Counted from the first letter of the stretch, positions 27,240 to 36,970 are shown. The stretch is DNA of 64,000 nucleotides from CAZSSM01 sp964609385 (GCA_964609385.1 CAZSSM010000021.1:22551-86550); one strand, 5' to 3'. The notes: generated from the sequence alone by a model not told the origin. Made by a program: numbers and translations.

Positions 27240-28529
27240 ATGTCCGTTCAGGCCGAGTTGATCGCCGTCGGCACCGAGCTGTCCAGCGGCCAGCGCGTCG
27301 ACACCAACAGTCCTTGGTTGGCGGGCCGCCTGGCCGAGCTGGGGATCGAAACGACGCACCAGACGATCGTCGGCGACGTCTTGGAGGACATGGTCCACTG
27401 CCTCCGGATCGCTTCGGAGCGGGTTGACGTGGTGCTCGTCGGCGGCGGCTTGGGTCCGACCCAGGACGACCTGACGCGCGAGGCCTTGGCCGAGGCGGCT
27501 GGCGTGGCTTTGGAGGAGTCGTCCGACGCGTTACGGGCCATCGAGGTGATGTTTGCCCGTCGTGGCCGGACCATGATGCCGCGCAACCGAGTCCAGGCGT
27601 TGGTCCCGGTCGGGGCCGAACAGCTCGACAACCCGATCGGCACGGCGCCGGGGATCCGAATGAGGCTCCAGGGCGCTGATGTCTATTGCCTACCCGGCGT
27701 TCCCTCCGAGCTGAAGCGGATGTACGACGACCGCGTCGTGCCCCGACTGGTCGAGTCTGGTCGGACCGACGGCGTGCTCCGTCACCGAGTCATCCACACG
27801 TTCGGCAAGGGCGAGAGCGAACTCGAGGCCGACGCCTTGGACCTGACCGTGCGTGGTCGCCAGCCGGAGGTCGGCATCACTGCCAGCGCCGGCACGATCA
27901 GTTTCCGGATCTCGGCCCGTGCCGACTCGATCGGCCAGGCTGACGCGGCGATCGAGCCGACCGCCCAAATCATCTACCAACGCTTCGCCCCGTGGATCGT
28001 TGGTGAGGCCGGCTCCGATGTGCCCGAGGCGGCCGTCGAGCTGCTCCGACAGACTGGGTCGACGCTCGCGGTGGCCGAGAGCTGTACCGGAGGCTTGTTG
28101 GCCGGGCAACTGACCGACTTCGCCGGGATCAGCCGACACTTCCTGGGTGGCGTGCTGGCCTACTCCAACGCCTCCAAGGTCCGTGACCTGGCTGTCGATC
28201 CGACCTTGCTGGAGACCCAAGGCGCCGTCAGCCCTGAGGTCGCCGCCGCCATGGCTCGGGGCGTCCGCGAACGCTTCGATACCGACCTCGGCCTGTCGAT
28301 CACCGGCATCGCCGGACCCGACGGCGGGACGGCCGACAAGCCGGTCGGCCTGGTCTACCTGGGCCTGGCCACCGCGAGCGGCGAGACGACCCACAAGCTC
28401 TTGCTTGGTGAGGATTTACCGCGCCAGTCGATCCGGACACGGACTGTCAAGCAGGCCCTCAACTGGCTCCGGATCCATCTAGGCCAGACTCCGATCGACC
28501 GCGTCCCCGAAGCCCCGGTGTTGTCCTGA
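27240..28529 (+). CDS. cinA: CinA-like nicotinamide-nucleotide amidohydrolase
   Basis: 429 residues. The N-terminal MoaB/MogA-like (COG1058) domain has AELIAVGTELSSGQRVDTNS and LVGGGLGPTQDDLTREAL, and CLPGVPSELKRM closes it. The C-terminal domain has VAESCTGGLLAG, the nucleophile Ser of the NMN deamidase, SITGIAGPDGG and VGLVYLGLA. Full-length two-domain CinA splits ADP-ribose and deamidates nicotinamide mononucleotide in pyridine nucleotide recycling. The length agrees with the family. It is preceded by a divergent region and followed by the pilin gene. Confidence 0.93.
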   Translation: MSVQAELIAVGTELSSGQRVDTNSPWLAGRLAELGIETTHQTIVGDVLEDMVHCLRIASERVDVVLVGGGLGPTQDDLTREALAEAAGVALEESSDALRAIEVMFARRGRTMMPRNRVQALVPVGAEQLDNPIGTAPGIRMRLQGADVYCLPGVPSELKRMYDDRVVPRLVESGRTDGVLRHRVIHTFGKGESELEADALDLTVRGRQPEVGITASAGTISFRISARADSIGQADAAIEPTAQIIYQRFAPWIVGEAGSDVPEAAVELLRQTGSTLAVAESCTGGLLAGQLTDFAGISRHFLGGVLAYSNASKVRDLAVDPTLLETQGAVSPEVAAAMARGVRERFDTDLGLSITGIAGPDGGTADKPVGLVYLGLATASGETTHKLLLGEDLPRQSIRTRTVKQALNWLRIHLGQTPIDRVPEAPVLS

Positions 28530-28691
28530 ACAAACCTCAACGGGTAAAACCCGCACCGATCGGCCTCGAGGAGCTAGGCTTTCGGTAATCAAAGGGGCAC
28601 CAAGGGCGCGGATCGCATCCCGAAGACGTCCCCATGCGATCGGCTTTCCGCGCTCCACGACCTCATGCGTTTCAAAGCAGGAGTTGTTCTG

Positions 28692-28922
28692 ATGGGGAAT
28701 CATGTTTCCGAACTCGAGATCAAACCGAGGCGCTCGGCCCGATGGTTCCGCTTCCTCCGGGAGCAGTCCGGAGTGACCGCGCCGGAATACGCGACGATGC
28801 TCGGCCTGATCCTGTTGGCCATCTTCGCTGCCATCGGGACGCTCGGTGAGACGTTCGGTGACCAATGGCAAGCCAATGCCGACCATATCATCGATCACGT
28901 CAACGAGGCCGCGAACAACTGA
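28692..28922 (+). CDS. Flp-type (type IVb) pilin
   Basis: 76 residues from ATG 28692, with AGGAG nine bases upstream. After a charged leader (ending REQSG), the mature part starts VTAPEYATMLGLILLA: Glu at +5 with Tyr and a following hydrophobic helix, as in Flp/Fap pilins cut by TadV-type peptidase after Gly. The tail has few features. Such pilins build thin adhesive fibres. No tad assembly genes are nearby. Confidence 0.8.
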   Translation: MGNHVSELEIKPRRSARWFRFLREQSGVTAPEYATMLGLILLAIFAAIGTLGETFGDQWQANADHIIDHVNEAANN

Positions 28923-29075
28923 GCCGGCCAACAACAGAAATGGTCGACGATGACCGAGACCGACTGACTCGGGTAAACTGGATTTTGGTGGGCGTGGCAG
29001 TGATGGGATCGTTGGGTGGTCCGTCTCGAGCCGAGGCCCCTGCCCGTCCGGATTCCCGAGCGCGACGTCGTTGTA

Positions 29076-30419
29076 ATGAAGATTCGATGCTTGCCCGAAG
29101 ATTTTCGGGTCGAGGAGGTTTTGGCCGACGAGCCGGGACGCTCCGGGAGCCATACCCTCTACCGCTTGGAGAAGCGGGGCCTGGGCACGATCGAAGCGAT
29201 CCAGACGATCGCGCGTCGATGGAACCTTCCGATCGATCGGCTCCATCACGGGGGCTTGAAGGATCGCCATGCCGTCACAATCCAGTATCTGACGGCTTCT
29301 CGAGGTCCTCAACAACCGATCCACGAGGCAAGGCTCGACCTGACGCCGATCGGTCGTCGTGAACGTCCCTTCGGCCCTCGCGACTTCACCGGCAATCGGT
29401 TCGCGATTGTCGTCCGCCACCTCCGCAACGACCAGAAGCGCCCGGTTCTCGACGCCCTGGCCACGCTGGCTCAGGACGGCTTACCCAACTACTTCGATGA
29501 CCAGCGGTTCGGCTCGTTAGGCGTCAGCGGCGAGTTCGCCGCTCGCGCCTGGTTTTTGGGCGACCACGAACGCGCCTGTTGGTTGGCCTGGGCCGATCCC
29601 AATCCGCACGACCGTCCCCGCGATCGTCGTCAACGCGCCCTGATCCGCGACCACTGGGGTCGATGGGCCGAGGCCAAGGCGGCCCTGGACCGATCCCACG
29701 CGCGGAGTCTCGTCACCTTCCTGGTCGACCACCCGCAGGACTTCCGACGCGCTTTCGGACTCTGGAGACGCCCCCTGCGATCCTTAGTCTTCTCCAGCTA
29801 TCAGAGCCACCTCTGGAACCGGACCCTGGCCGCGCTGATCGTCAAACTCTGTCGACCCGACCAACTCGTCGAGCATCCGTTCCGCGCATCGAGGTTGCCG
29901 ATCCCGGTCCGGCTCGATCCCGAACAGGTGGCCGCATTCGGCGGTTGGACGATCCCCCTGCCCTCCGCGCGTCAGAAGCCGACTGACGATCCGATCGACC
30001 GTGCCGCGATTCGGGTCGTCGAAAGCGACAGATTGGCCTGGGACGATCTCCGGATCCGCGGCCTGAAAGACCTCTACCTGGCTAAAGGGAATCGGCCGGC
30101 CCGGATCACCCCGCAAGAGATCGAATTCTTTTGGGCTGCGGACGAACTGCATCCCGGGCGCTCCAAGGTGACTGTCCGCTTCTTCCTGCCCCGTGGTGCC
30201 TACGCGACCATGCTGATCAAGCGGATCCAAGCCGTGCTCGGTCTTGACGGGAAAACGCACGAACCGCCCTCCGTCATGGAGGCGGAAACACTTTCCGAAG
30301 GAGACGACTCCAGTCAGACCGAACCACTCGCGACGGAGGTCCGATCAGAGGTCAGAACCGAGGCTGAGTCTCAAGCTCAAGCCTTGGCCGAGGATCGGAA
30401 TGCTGCGGAGTCCTCGTGA
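29076..30419 (+). CDS. truD: tRNA pseudouridine synthase TruD
   Basis: 447 residues from ATG 29076; a longer frame opens upstream at 29016 but that leader is unlikely. TruD makes pseudouridine 13 in tRNA-Glu and others. The N-terminal MKIRCLPEDFRVEEVL and the catalytic loop HHGGLKDRHA (Asp63) are characteristic; TruD-type SYQSHLWNRTLA and NYFDDQRFG also appear. The last 60 residues (Glu, Ser, Thr, Ala-rich) are an extra tail. It overlaps the following pseudouridine synthase gene at its stop, so two RNA-modifying enzymes are made from one message. Confidence 0.9.
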   Translation: MKIRCLPEDFRVEEVLADEPGRSGSHTLYRLEKRGLGTIEAIQTIARRWNLPIDRLHHGGLKDRHAVTIQYLTASRGPQQPIHEARLDLTPIGRRERPFGPRDFTGNRFAIVVRHLRNDQKRPVLDALATLAQDGLPNYFDDQRFGSLGVSGEFAARAWFLGDHERACWLAWADPNPHDRPRDRRQRALIRDHWGRWAEAKAALDRSHARSLVTFLVDHPQDFRRAFGLWRRPLRSLVFSSYQSHLWNRTLAALIVKLCRPDQLVEHPFRASRLPIPVRLDPEQVAAFGGWTIPLPSARQKPTDDPIDRAAIRVVESDRLAWDDLRIRGLKDLYLAKGNRPARITPQEIEFFWAADELHPGRSKVTVRFFLPRGAYATMLIKRIQAVLGLDGKTHEPPSVMEAETLSEGDDSSQTEPLATEVRSEVRTEAESQAQALAEDRNAAESS

Positions 30420-31171
30420 TGGCCGTATCCGGACCCTTAGACATCCTTTTTGAGGACAATCATCTCTACGCAATCAATAAACCGGCCGGACTGGCTTCGC
30501 AACGCGACGAGACCGACCGTGAGGCGGCCGTTGATCTGGTCCGTGAGGAGATTCGGGTCCGCTACGACAAGCCGGGCAACGTTTACCTCGGGCTAGTCCA
30601 CCGGCTCGATCAGGTCACCTCGGGCGCGCTCATGCTAGCCAAGACGAGCAAGGCGGCCGGTCGACTTACCGAACAGTTCCGGCTCGGAACTGTGGAGAAG
30701 CACTACCTGGCGATCGTTGAGGGCGATCGTGAGGTCGATGAGGGGCTTTGGATCGATTGGCTGCATAAAGACCCGGCCATCAATGCGGTCCGAGTTGTCG
30801 ACGGGCCGTGCGACGGGGCCAAGGAAGCACGGACGTTGGTGGTCGTCCGGGAACGCTGGGGCGACTATCAGACCCTCGAGTTACGCCCCGAGACTGGTCG
30901 CGGGCATCAACTCCGGACGCAATTGGCCGCACGCGGGCTCCCGATCCTCGGCGACACCAAATATGGTTCGACCGTCCGCCTCCATGCCGAGGATGGGGGC
31001 CGACGGATTGCGCTGCATGCAGCCCGACTCAGCATTGTTCACCCGACACGTCGGGAAGACCTGGTGATTGAGGCACCGATGCGACCGGATTGGCCCGTCT
31101 TAGACCGTGCCATCCCTCCGCGACCACCTGACCGCCCCAATAGGCGATCGGGAAGGCCGAGATCGAGATGA
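30419..31171 (+). CDS. RluA-family RNA pseudouridine synthase
   Basis: 250 residues from ATG 30419 in a TGATG overlap with truD (a GTG lies one codon earlier). ILFEDNHLYAINKPAGL and the catalytic block LVHRLDQVTSGALML (Asp64) define the RluA branch; ELRPETGRGHQLRTQLAARG and GDTKYG complete the core. It modifies a uridine in rRNA or tRNA; no S4 domain is present, so it is a short RluA form, and the target is open. The last 45 codons overlap the antisense gene at 31029-32714. Confidence 0.9.
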   Translation: MAVSGPLDILFEDNHLYAINKPAGLASQRDETDREAAVDLVREEIRVRYDKPGNVYLGLVHRLDQVTSGALMLAKTSKAAGRLTEQFRLGTVEKHYLAIVEGDREVDEGLWIDWLHKDPAINAVRVVDGPCDGAKEARTLVVVRERWGDYQTLELRPETGRGHQLRTQLAARGLPILGDTKYGSTVRLHAEDGGRRIALHAARLSIVHPTRREDLVIEAPMRPDWPVLDRAIPPRPPDRPNRRSGRPRSR

Positions 31172-32714
31172 CCAGGCCCACCATCGGCCGCCAGCCGTAC
31201 GCGTTGAGGATCGGACCGGAGTCCTCGGGAGTCGAGGGCTTTCGTCGATTCGGAGACGTCGAGATATCGGAACTTTTCGTGATCGTTGAGGGATCGAGCC
31301 CGGTTCCGGAGAACGCCGAGACCGCTGTGGTGGTCGTTGGGTCATCGCTCGAACCTGCAACAGACTCGAGGAGCCGGGACGGATCGTCGAGGTCCGCCAC
31401 CGGAGCGGTGATCCGTTGGAGAGACGCTTCGAGGGTAGCCCATTCCTCGGGTGTGTCCAGGCCAAGCGCCTCGGCCTGATCGCGGACGATTCCGAGATCG
31501 CCCCGTTGGTTCGAGGCGTGCAGCAAATACCAAAGTGCTCCGGTCCGGCGGCCGTCGCGATCGAATAGATAAATTCGTGACACGTGGGAATCCTCAAGGA
31601 TTTCCTGGAGCCAGTCCAAATCTTCGACAGTGACGGACCGCTCGTCTAGGGGTAGCGGGAGGTGTCGGAGCCGAAGGCGAAGGGCCTCGCGGGCGAACGA
31701 GGCGGGAATCGTCTCGGGATCGCGGAGGTCGATCAACGTCGAGTAGTCCCGCTCGGCCAGCCAGGCGAGGCCAATCGCATCGGGCTCAGAGCCGGCCGAA
31801 ATATGTTGCGAAAGGGCCACGAAAGAAACCAAAGGGATCGCCACGCGCTCCGCATCATGCGAACGAGCCTCCGGGGTTGCCGGAGGCTCGTCGTTGACGT
31901 CTTGTTGGGCGAAGTGGCGGACGATCTCCCGGGTCATCGCCCGGTGCTCACGAGGCGGTGGACGATCCACATTCTCATTCGCTGCCGGAGGTTTGGATGC
32001 CGATGAACGAACGGAGTCCGAAGACTGCGGGCCGGATAACTCGGGAGTTTCGAGGAGCTCATTAAAGTTGGCTGACCTCGGGGGAATTTGAGAATCGATC
32101 GATCGAGAACGCGTCGCCGTCGGGACTGCCTGGTTGTCAATCGCCGCGTCGCGTCGGTGATCAGGGACCGGTGGCGAAGACGTATTAGACAAAGCCTGCC
32201 CGATCCGAGGCTCGGTGGATGTCGTCCGAGGAGAAACCCCAGGGTTACCGCGGGAGCCCACCGGATTAGGAATGACTTCGTCGGGTCCAACATCATCGAA
32301 GTTCGGATCGAAATCTCTGAACGTATCGTCAAGGTCAAGCGGATCTTGCGGAGCACCGTCGTCGTCAGGAAGGGTTCCGAAGGGATCTCCTCCACGATCG
32401 AAGGACGGATCATTTGATGGATCGATAATCTGCGAGCCGGGTGGCGTGGGATCGATGATCACTTCCTCGCCCGGTGCGAACTGTCCACCGAAGCTGCCGA
32501 GACCAGAGCCACCCCCGAGAAACAGTTGTGGTTCCGTACGCGGGACGCGGAAGCTCTGCTGCGGTCGACATGCGTAGTTCTTACATCCGAGACCGGACAG
32601 GGTCCCACTAAACATGAGCGCAATGAAGATCCCGCGGAAAATCGGGGCGGCTCCGTGCCGCAGCATAGGGGTGCCCACAACGTCAAGCAGGTGTCGGTTT
32701 CGTCGATGATTCAT
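31029..32714 (-). CDS. Exported protein with an inactive tyrosine-phosphatase-like domain
   Basis: 561 residues from ATG 32714 (GGAG nine bases upstream); the frame opens earlier at 32822. The N-terminus has a hydrophobic signal (GIFIALMFSGTLSGLGC, imperfect lipobox). Residues about 60-290 are a low-complexity region rich in Asp, Pro, Gly and Ser. Residues about 290-410 resemble a dual-specificity/tyrosine phosphatase: STLIDLRDPETIP (about 325-337), then YLFDRDGRRTGALWYLL (about 382-397). In the active loop HC-x2-GxxRTG the Cys is Asp (FDRDGRRTG), so catalysis is not expected. A possible membrane helix (GLVISISAFPIAYWGG) is near 525. The 3' end overlaps the RluA-like gene tail to tail by 143 bases. 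Confidence 0.65.
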   Translation of the reverse strand: MNHRRNRHLLDVVGTPMLRHGAAPIFRGIFIALMFSGTLSGLGCKNYACRPQQSFRVPRTEPQLFLGGGSGLGSFGGQFAPGEEVIIDPTPPGSQIIDPSNDPSFDRGGDPFGTLPDDDGAPQDPLDLDDTFRDFDPNFDDVGPDEVIPNPVGSRGNPGVSPRTTSTEPRIGQALSNTSSPPVPDHRRDAAIDNQAVPTATRSRSIDSQIPPRSANFNELLETPELSGPQSSDSVRSSASKPPAANENVDRPPPREHRAMTREIVRHFAQQDVNDEPPATPEARSHDAERVAIPLVSFVALSQHISAGSEPDAIGLAWLAERDYSTLIDLRDPETIPASFAREALRLRLRHLPLPLDERSVTVEDLDWLQEILEDSHVSRIYLFDRDGRRTGALWYLLHASNQRGDLGIVRDQAEALGLDTPEEWATLEASLQRITAPVADLDDPSRLLESVAGSSDDPTTTTAVSAFSGTGLDPSTITKSSDISTSPNRRKPSTPEDSGPILNAYGWRPMVGLVISISAFPIAYWGGQVVAEGWHGLRRANPVASVPQSPGLPDVSGEQC

Positions 32715-32994
32715 GGGGAGGGACTCCGTGACCCGAATGGACGGCCCGATCCCGAAGGGTTGCGCCTCAGGGGCCGAAACTCCTCGCCGACGCGAACGGC
32801 CCAACGGCCGATCGAGTTCCAAGCGGCGTTCGACGGAAATCTAACCCGCATCCGGCGGATTGCCAAAACCCGGCCACGGAATCTAAAATGTGCCCTCGCA
32901 ACGACTTGGCCGCAGAGTTCCCGTACCCCAAACGATCCGCGGACCCCGTCATCTCATGCGGGGCGCCGCGTCAAATCGAGGCCGAGATTTTCCC
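32715..32994. other. Divergent promoter region
   Basis: About 280 bases between two divergent genes. No sharp promoter boxes, repeats or structured RNA were recognised. Confidence 0.35.
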
Positions 32995-34344
32995 ATGCGC
33001 CGCTCATGGATCCTGCCGGTCACGCTCGCTCTGCTGGCCCTGATCTTCTATGGGATCCGGATCGAGGCCGAACCACACTTCCTCGATGAGTCAGCCTACT
33101 TTGCCCAGTCTCACTATTTCGAGTTGTACTGGTTGGAGGGGGCTTGGGACGATCGGGCTTGGATAGAGTATTCGGCCTACGATCTGCCCCCCCTGCCCAA
33201 GTACGTCGTCGGGGCGGCGCTTTGGCTCTTCGGCGAGCCTCGGCCCGACCCCAATGCGGCGGTCGCCTGGTATCGAGGTCAGACCGCGCAGTACGGCAAC
33301 GCGGCTCGGCTCCGGATCGCGCGTTGGCCCTCGGCGCTGTTCGGGATGCTCGGAGTCTTGGCCGTCTATGGGCTCGGTCGACGCCTCGGCGGACCGCGAA
33401 CAGCCACGATCGCCGCGCTCCTCCTGATGGTCAACCCGCTCTACCGGCTCCACGCGGCGCGGGCTATGTCCGACGTGATGGCCGAGACCCTGACCTTGAC
33501 CACGATGGCCGTCGGGATCGGCTGGTGGGCCTCGACGATCCGCCCGCCCGAACCGCTCACGCTTCGGATTCGGCTGTTGGCCCTGCTCGGTCTGGTGTTG
33601 ACGTCGGTGTTGGCGGGCCTGGCCACATTGGCCAAGCTCAGCGGTGCCTTGGCCGTCATCATGATGATCGTTGTCGGAGCGCTGAGCCTGTTTCTGCCGG
33701 ATGTCGCGATCCGTCGCAAATTCAGTCTGGGACTCGGGATCGCCACGTTGGGACCGATCAGCGTCCTGGTCTTCGTCCTGCTCAACCCGTTCGTGACGGC
33801 CAAGCCCGGACCCGACATACGTCTGCCCGAGGCCTTGGCGACGATCCGAGACCAGGGACCTTGGGATCGCCTCCTGATGGCCAAGCGGCACCGAGAAGAG
33901 GTCTCGACTAATGCGTCGACAAACCTGTTCCCCGACGACGGCCTGAACGACCCGGTGTCGAAGGTCGCCGTGGTCGCCGTACAAGGCTTCGGCCGATTCG
34001 GTTTGCTGGGGCCAACCCACTCCGACAGCACGGTCCGGTTCGAGGTCGCACAGGACTGGGGCTTGGTGATCTGGGGGCCGTTGGTGCTTTGGGGGGCCTT
34101 CGTCTTGTTCGGTATTGGCCGACGTCAACAAAGAGCAGGGGCCGCCCCAGTGGCTTGGGCCGTCCTGGCCTGCTGGCTGACGGCCTTAGCTGTCGTGACG
34201 GCGTTCATCCCACTGGCTTGGGACCGCTATCTGATGCCGATTCAAGGTCTCTCGTGTCTTCTGGCGGCCTCGGCGATCGACGTGATCGTGCGGGTCGTCT
34301 CCCAAGGCTCGCGACGACTAACCGCGAGGACCAACGAGTCGTGA
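32995..34344 (+). CDS. Family 39-like membrane glycosyltransferase
   Basis: 449 residues from ATG 32995. About ten membrane helices. After the first helix, HFLDESAYFAQSHYFEL provides the acidic first-loop site seen in dolichyl/undecaprenyl-phosphate sugar transferases (GT39, PMT/ArnT type), and PLYRLHAARAMSDVMAE further fits. Such enzymes move a sugar from a polyprenyl phosphate donor to a protein or lipid outside the membrane. GTGA overlap with the next, related membrane gene, so the pair is co-expressed. Confidence 0.7.
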   Translation: MRRSWILPVTLALLALIFYGIRIEAEPHFLDESAYFAQSHYFELYWLEGAWDDRAWIEYSAYDLPPLPKYVVGAALWLFGEPRPDPNAAVAWYRGQTAQYGNAARLRIARWPSALFGMLGVLAVYGLGRRLGGPRTATIAALLLMVNPLYRLHAARAMSDVMAETLTLTTMAVGIGWWASTIRPPEPLTLRIRLLALLGLVLTSVLAGLATLAKLSGALAVIMMIVVGALSLFLPDVAIRRKFSLGLGIATLGPISVLVFVLLNPFVTAKPGPDIRLPEALATIRDQGPWDRLLMAKRHREEVSTNASTNLFPDDGLNDPVSKVAVVAVQGFGRFGLLGPTHSDSTVRFEVAQDWGLVIWGPLVLWGAFVLFGIGRRQQRAGAAPVAWAVLACWLTALAVVTAFIPLAWDRYLMPIQGLSCLLAASAIDVIVRVVSQGSRRLTARTNES

Positions 34345-35894
34345 ATGCCTCAACCCAACGGCCTGCAAGCACCTGGGTGGCTTGGACCGTCTTCGCCCTG
34401 CTGGCCCTCAGCGCGGGGTTCATCTGGCACACTCGGGATTGGAACACCGCCACCCGCCTGATGCTCACCTATGCCGTGATTGATCGGGGGACATTGACGC
34501 TCGACGGCCTGGAAACGCAGACCAACGACATCGCGCGGTTCGGGGACCACCCGTATTCCGACAAGAACCCCGGGTACTCCCTGCTGGGCCTGGCCCCCTA
34601 CGCGATCTACAAGGCCGTACGTGGCCTGCCCGACCACCCGTTGGGGGTCGAAGCGTTGGCCTATTACGAGACCGACTATGTCGTGACCTGGGCTGTGGCC
34701 GGCCTATCGACGGCCTGGGCAGCGTGGGTGGTCATCGCGCTGGCCGGTCGCTTGGGATGTTCGCCAAGGCAGGCTGCTGCGGTTGGCTTAGCCTACGGGC
34801 TCGGCACGCCGGCTTTGGTCTATGCGACGTTGAGCTACGGACACCAGCCGGCCGCCTGCGCGTTCCTGATCGCGTTGCTGGGCTTGGTCAAGTTGGTCGA
34901 GACGCCGGGCAAGTCGATTTGGGCCTGGATGGCGGGTGTTGCGGCGGCGATGGGTGCGGTCATCGAGATCCAGCTCGGTCTGATCTCGGCGTTGCTCGGC
35001 TTGACCGTGCTCGCCTTGACGATCGCGCGTCGGATCCGACCGTTCGACCTGGCCGCCTTCGCGCTCGGTGCAGCGGGCCCCTCGGCGATCCTGATGCTCT
35101 ACAACACCCTGACTTTCGGCGCCCCTTGGGAACTGAGCTACTTCCACCTCGATAACCAGTTCCGTGGACTCCATACCGGAGATAACCCCTTGGGCCTTCA
35201 AGGACCGGACACGGATTTAATTCCACGACTGCTCTGGAGTTGGTCGCGCGGTCTGATCGTCCACGCGCCGGTCTTGATCCTGGCTCTGCCCGGGCTCGTC
35301 GCCTTGTCGTTGACAAGACGCTGGCTGATCGCCGGGATCTCGACTGCGTCGGTCGTCGCGATCCTCCTGGTCAACCTGAGCTATCCGGCCTGGACCGGTG
35401 GGATGACGACCGGCCCGCGATTCCTGCTGCCGACCATCCCGTTCCTGATGATGGCCGTGGCGGCCTTGGTGCCCCGGCTCGGCCGTTGGGGCGTCCCGAT
35501 GATCCTCCTCCTAGCGCTTCCCGGATTCACACTGGCCTGGATGTATCAAGCGGCCGGAGCGCGACTTCCGTATCTGCCGGAGGGCAATCCGATCACCGAG
35601 GTGCTCTGGCCGGTCTGGACCGGTCAAGGACGACCGGCCTACATCACCTCCGAACTCTGGCTGGCGCGGTCGTTGGTCGAAGTCTTGGCGCCCGAGGCCG
35701 TCGAAGGGTTGCCCAGGACTTGGGCCTGGCTCTCCTACCTGCCATTGATACTGGTTCAAGTCGTCGGAGCCTGGCTGATCCTGGCATGGAGCCCGGCCGA
35801 TGCCCGCGTCGATGGCGTTAGCGATCCCGAGGCCCCGACAGCTCCGCAGGATCAGGCCGGTCGGCGTGTGAGCGAGGCGGACGAGTCGGCTTGA
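34341..35894 (+). CDS. Multi-pass membrane glycosyltransferase-like protein
   Basis: 517 residues from GTG 34341 (GTGA overlap). Twelve or so hydrophobic segments; the first loop has THRDWN-like HTRDWNTATR and the region DHPYSDKNPGYSLLGLAPY resembles the GT39/ArnT-like loop of planctomycete and actinobacterial sugar transferases. PAWTGGMTTGPRFLLPT near residue 350 is a conserved loop of this group. A hydrophilic tail follows. Exact donor and acceptor are unknown. Its 3' end overlaps the antisense heptosyltransferase gene by 43 bases. Confidence 0.65.
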   Translation: MNASTQRPASTWVAWTVFALLALSAGFIWHTRDWNTATRLMLTYAVIDRGTLTLDGLETQTNDIARFGDHPYSDKNPGYSLLGLAPYAIYKAVRGLPDHPLGVEALAYYETDYVVTWAVAGLSTAWAAWVVIALAGRLGCSPRQAAAVGLAYGLGTPALVYATLSYGHQPAACAFLIALLGLVKLVETPGKSIWAWMAGVAAAMGAVIEIQLGLISALLGLTVLALTIARRIRPFDLAAFALGAAGPSAILMLYNTLTFGAPWELSYFHLDNQFRGLHTGDNPLGLQGPDTDLIPRLLWSWSRGLIVHAPVLILALPGLVALSLTRRWLIAGISTASVVAILLVNLSYPAWTGGMTTGPRFLLPTIPFLMMAVAALVPRLGRWGVPMILLLALPGFTLAWMYQAAGARLPYLPEGNPITEVLWPVWTGQGRPAYITSELWLARSLVEVLAPEAVEGLPRTWAWLSYLPLILVQVVGAWLILAWSPADARVDGVSDPEAPTAPQDQAGRRVSEADESA

Positions 35895-36970
35895 GTCGTG
35901 GGTGTTGGGACGACCGCTTCAAGGGCGCGATCGACGAGAGGCCAGACGCGTTCGGGCGTCAGCTCGGCCATGCAGGCCATCGAGCTGCAGCGCTTGAGAT
36001 AGCTGGCCGCGCAATGCACGTCGGTGGTGATCGACTCGGCCCGAGGGCCATAAGGGCCGGTCCGGACCGGATCGGTGCAGGTGTAAATCCCGATGACTCG
36101 AGTACCGGCCGCGGCAGCCAAATGGAGCGGCCCGGTGTCGTTGCTGATCAGGACGTCGGTCGCCTCAGCCAAGGGGGCCAGGTCGGCCAGCCGGGTCCGA
36201 CCACAGAGGTCGCGGTAAGGGACGCCATCGAGGTGCTCGATGAGTTCGTCAACGAGGCTGCGGTCTTCCGGCGCTCCCCAGAGCACGATCGCGACGCGTC
36301 GGGTGGCCCAGGCGCGTCGGGCGATCGCGGCGAAAGCATGGGGCGGCCAACGCTTGGTCAGCCAACGTGCACCGATGTTGAGGCCCAACCGTGGACGTGG
36401 TAAATCGCCCAATCGATCGGCGATCTGCCCCCGGGCCGTCTCCTCGACGACCAACCGGGCCTGGGGACCCCGATCGGCCCCAAAGGCTTGTGCCACACCC
36501 AGCAATCGGTCGATCGCATGCGTCCGGTCTCGGTCGTCGACGACCCGATCGGTGTAGCAGAACCGCGCCCCCTCACGAGCCGAGGTCAGGCCGACCCGGA
36601 TCGGCGCGCCGGTGGCCAAGGCCATCAGGCCTGACCGGAGCAACCCCTGCAGATCGATGGCGAGGTCGAACCGGCCTGCGCGGAGCGTTCGAGCGAATTG
36701 AGCCAAGTAGGGCCAGGCAGTCGGCCCGAACGAGGCGCGTTGGCGATCGAAGCCGATCACGCCGTCCAGATCGGGATGCCCCTCAACCAAGGAGCGGAGG
36801 TTCTCGTTGACGACCCAGGTGATCGATGCCTCTGGCCAATGGGCTCGCAAGGCCGCCAAGGTCGGCAGAGCGTGGACGATGTCTCCCAGCGAACTCGGCT
36901 TGATCAAGGCCAGCCGGCGCGGTCGGATCGCGCGCAGTTGGTCCAGACGTTCGGTCTGACGCGTCGGCAC
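35852..36970 (-). CDS. Family 9 glycosyltransferase (heptosyltransferase-like)
   Basis: 372 residues. LALIKPSSLGDIVHALPTL at the N-terminus and VLISNDTGPLHLAAAAGT in the C-terminal domain are the two hallmarks of the ADP-heptose:LPS heptosyltransferase family. GARWLTKRWPPHAFA fits the family substrate-side strand. It has the usual two-Rossmann (GT-B) length. It points to lipopolysaccharide or related outer-membrane glycan synthesis. It is convergent with the two membrane glycosyltransferases; the tail overlap is 43 bases. Confidence 0.88.
   Translation of the reverse strand: MPTRQTERLDQLRAIRPRRLALIKPSSLGDIVHALPTLAALRAHWPEASITWVVNENLRSLVEGHPDLDGVIGFDRQRASFGPTAWPYLAQFARTLRAGRFDLAIDLQGLLRSGLMALATGAPIRVGLTSAREGARFCYTDRVVDDRDRTHAIDRLLGVAQAFGADRGPQARLVVEETARGQIADRLGDLPRPRLGLNIGARWLTKRWPPHAFAAIARRAWATRRVAIVLWGAPEDRSLVDELIEHLDGVPYRDLCGRTRLADLAPLAEATDVLISNDTGPLHLAAAAGTRVIGIYTCTDPVRTGPYGPRAESITTDVHCAASYLKRCSSMACMAELTPERVWPLVDRALEAVVPTPTTQADSSASLTRRPA

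Noticed and set aside
33091..34131. Long minus-strand frame opposite the membrane glycosyltransferase
   Set aside because: Composition is Arg/Gln-rich as in antisense frames, with no start signal.
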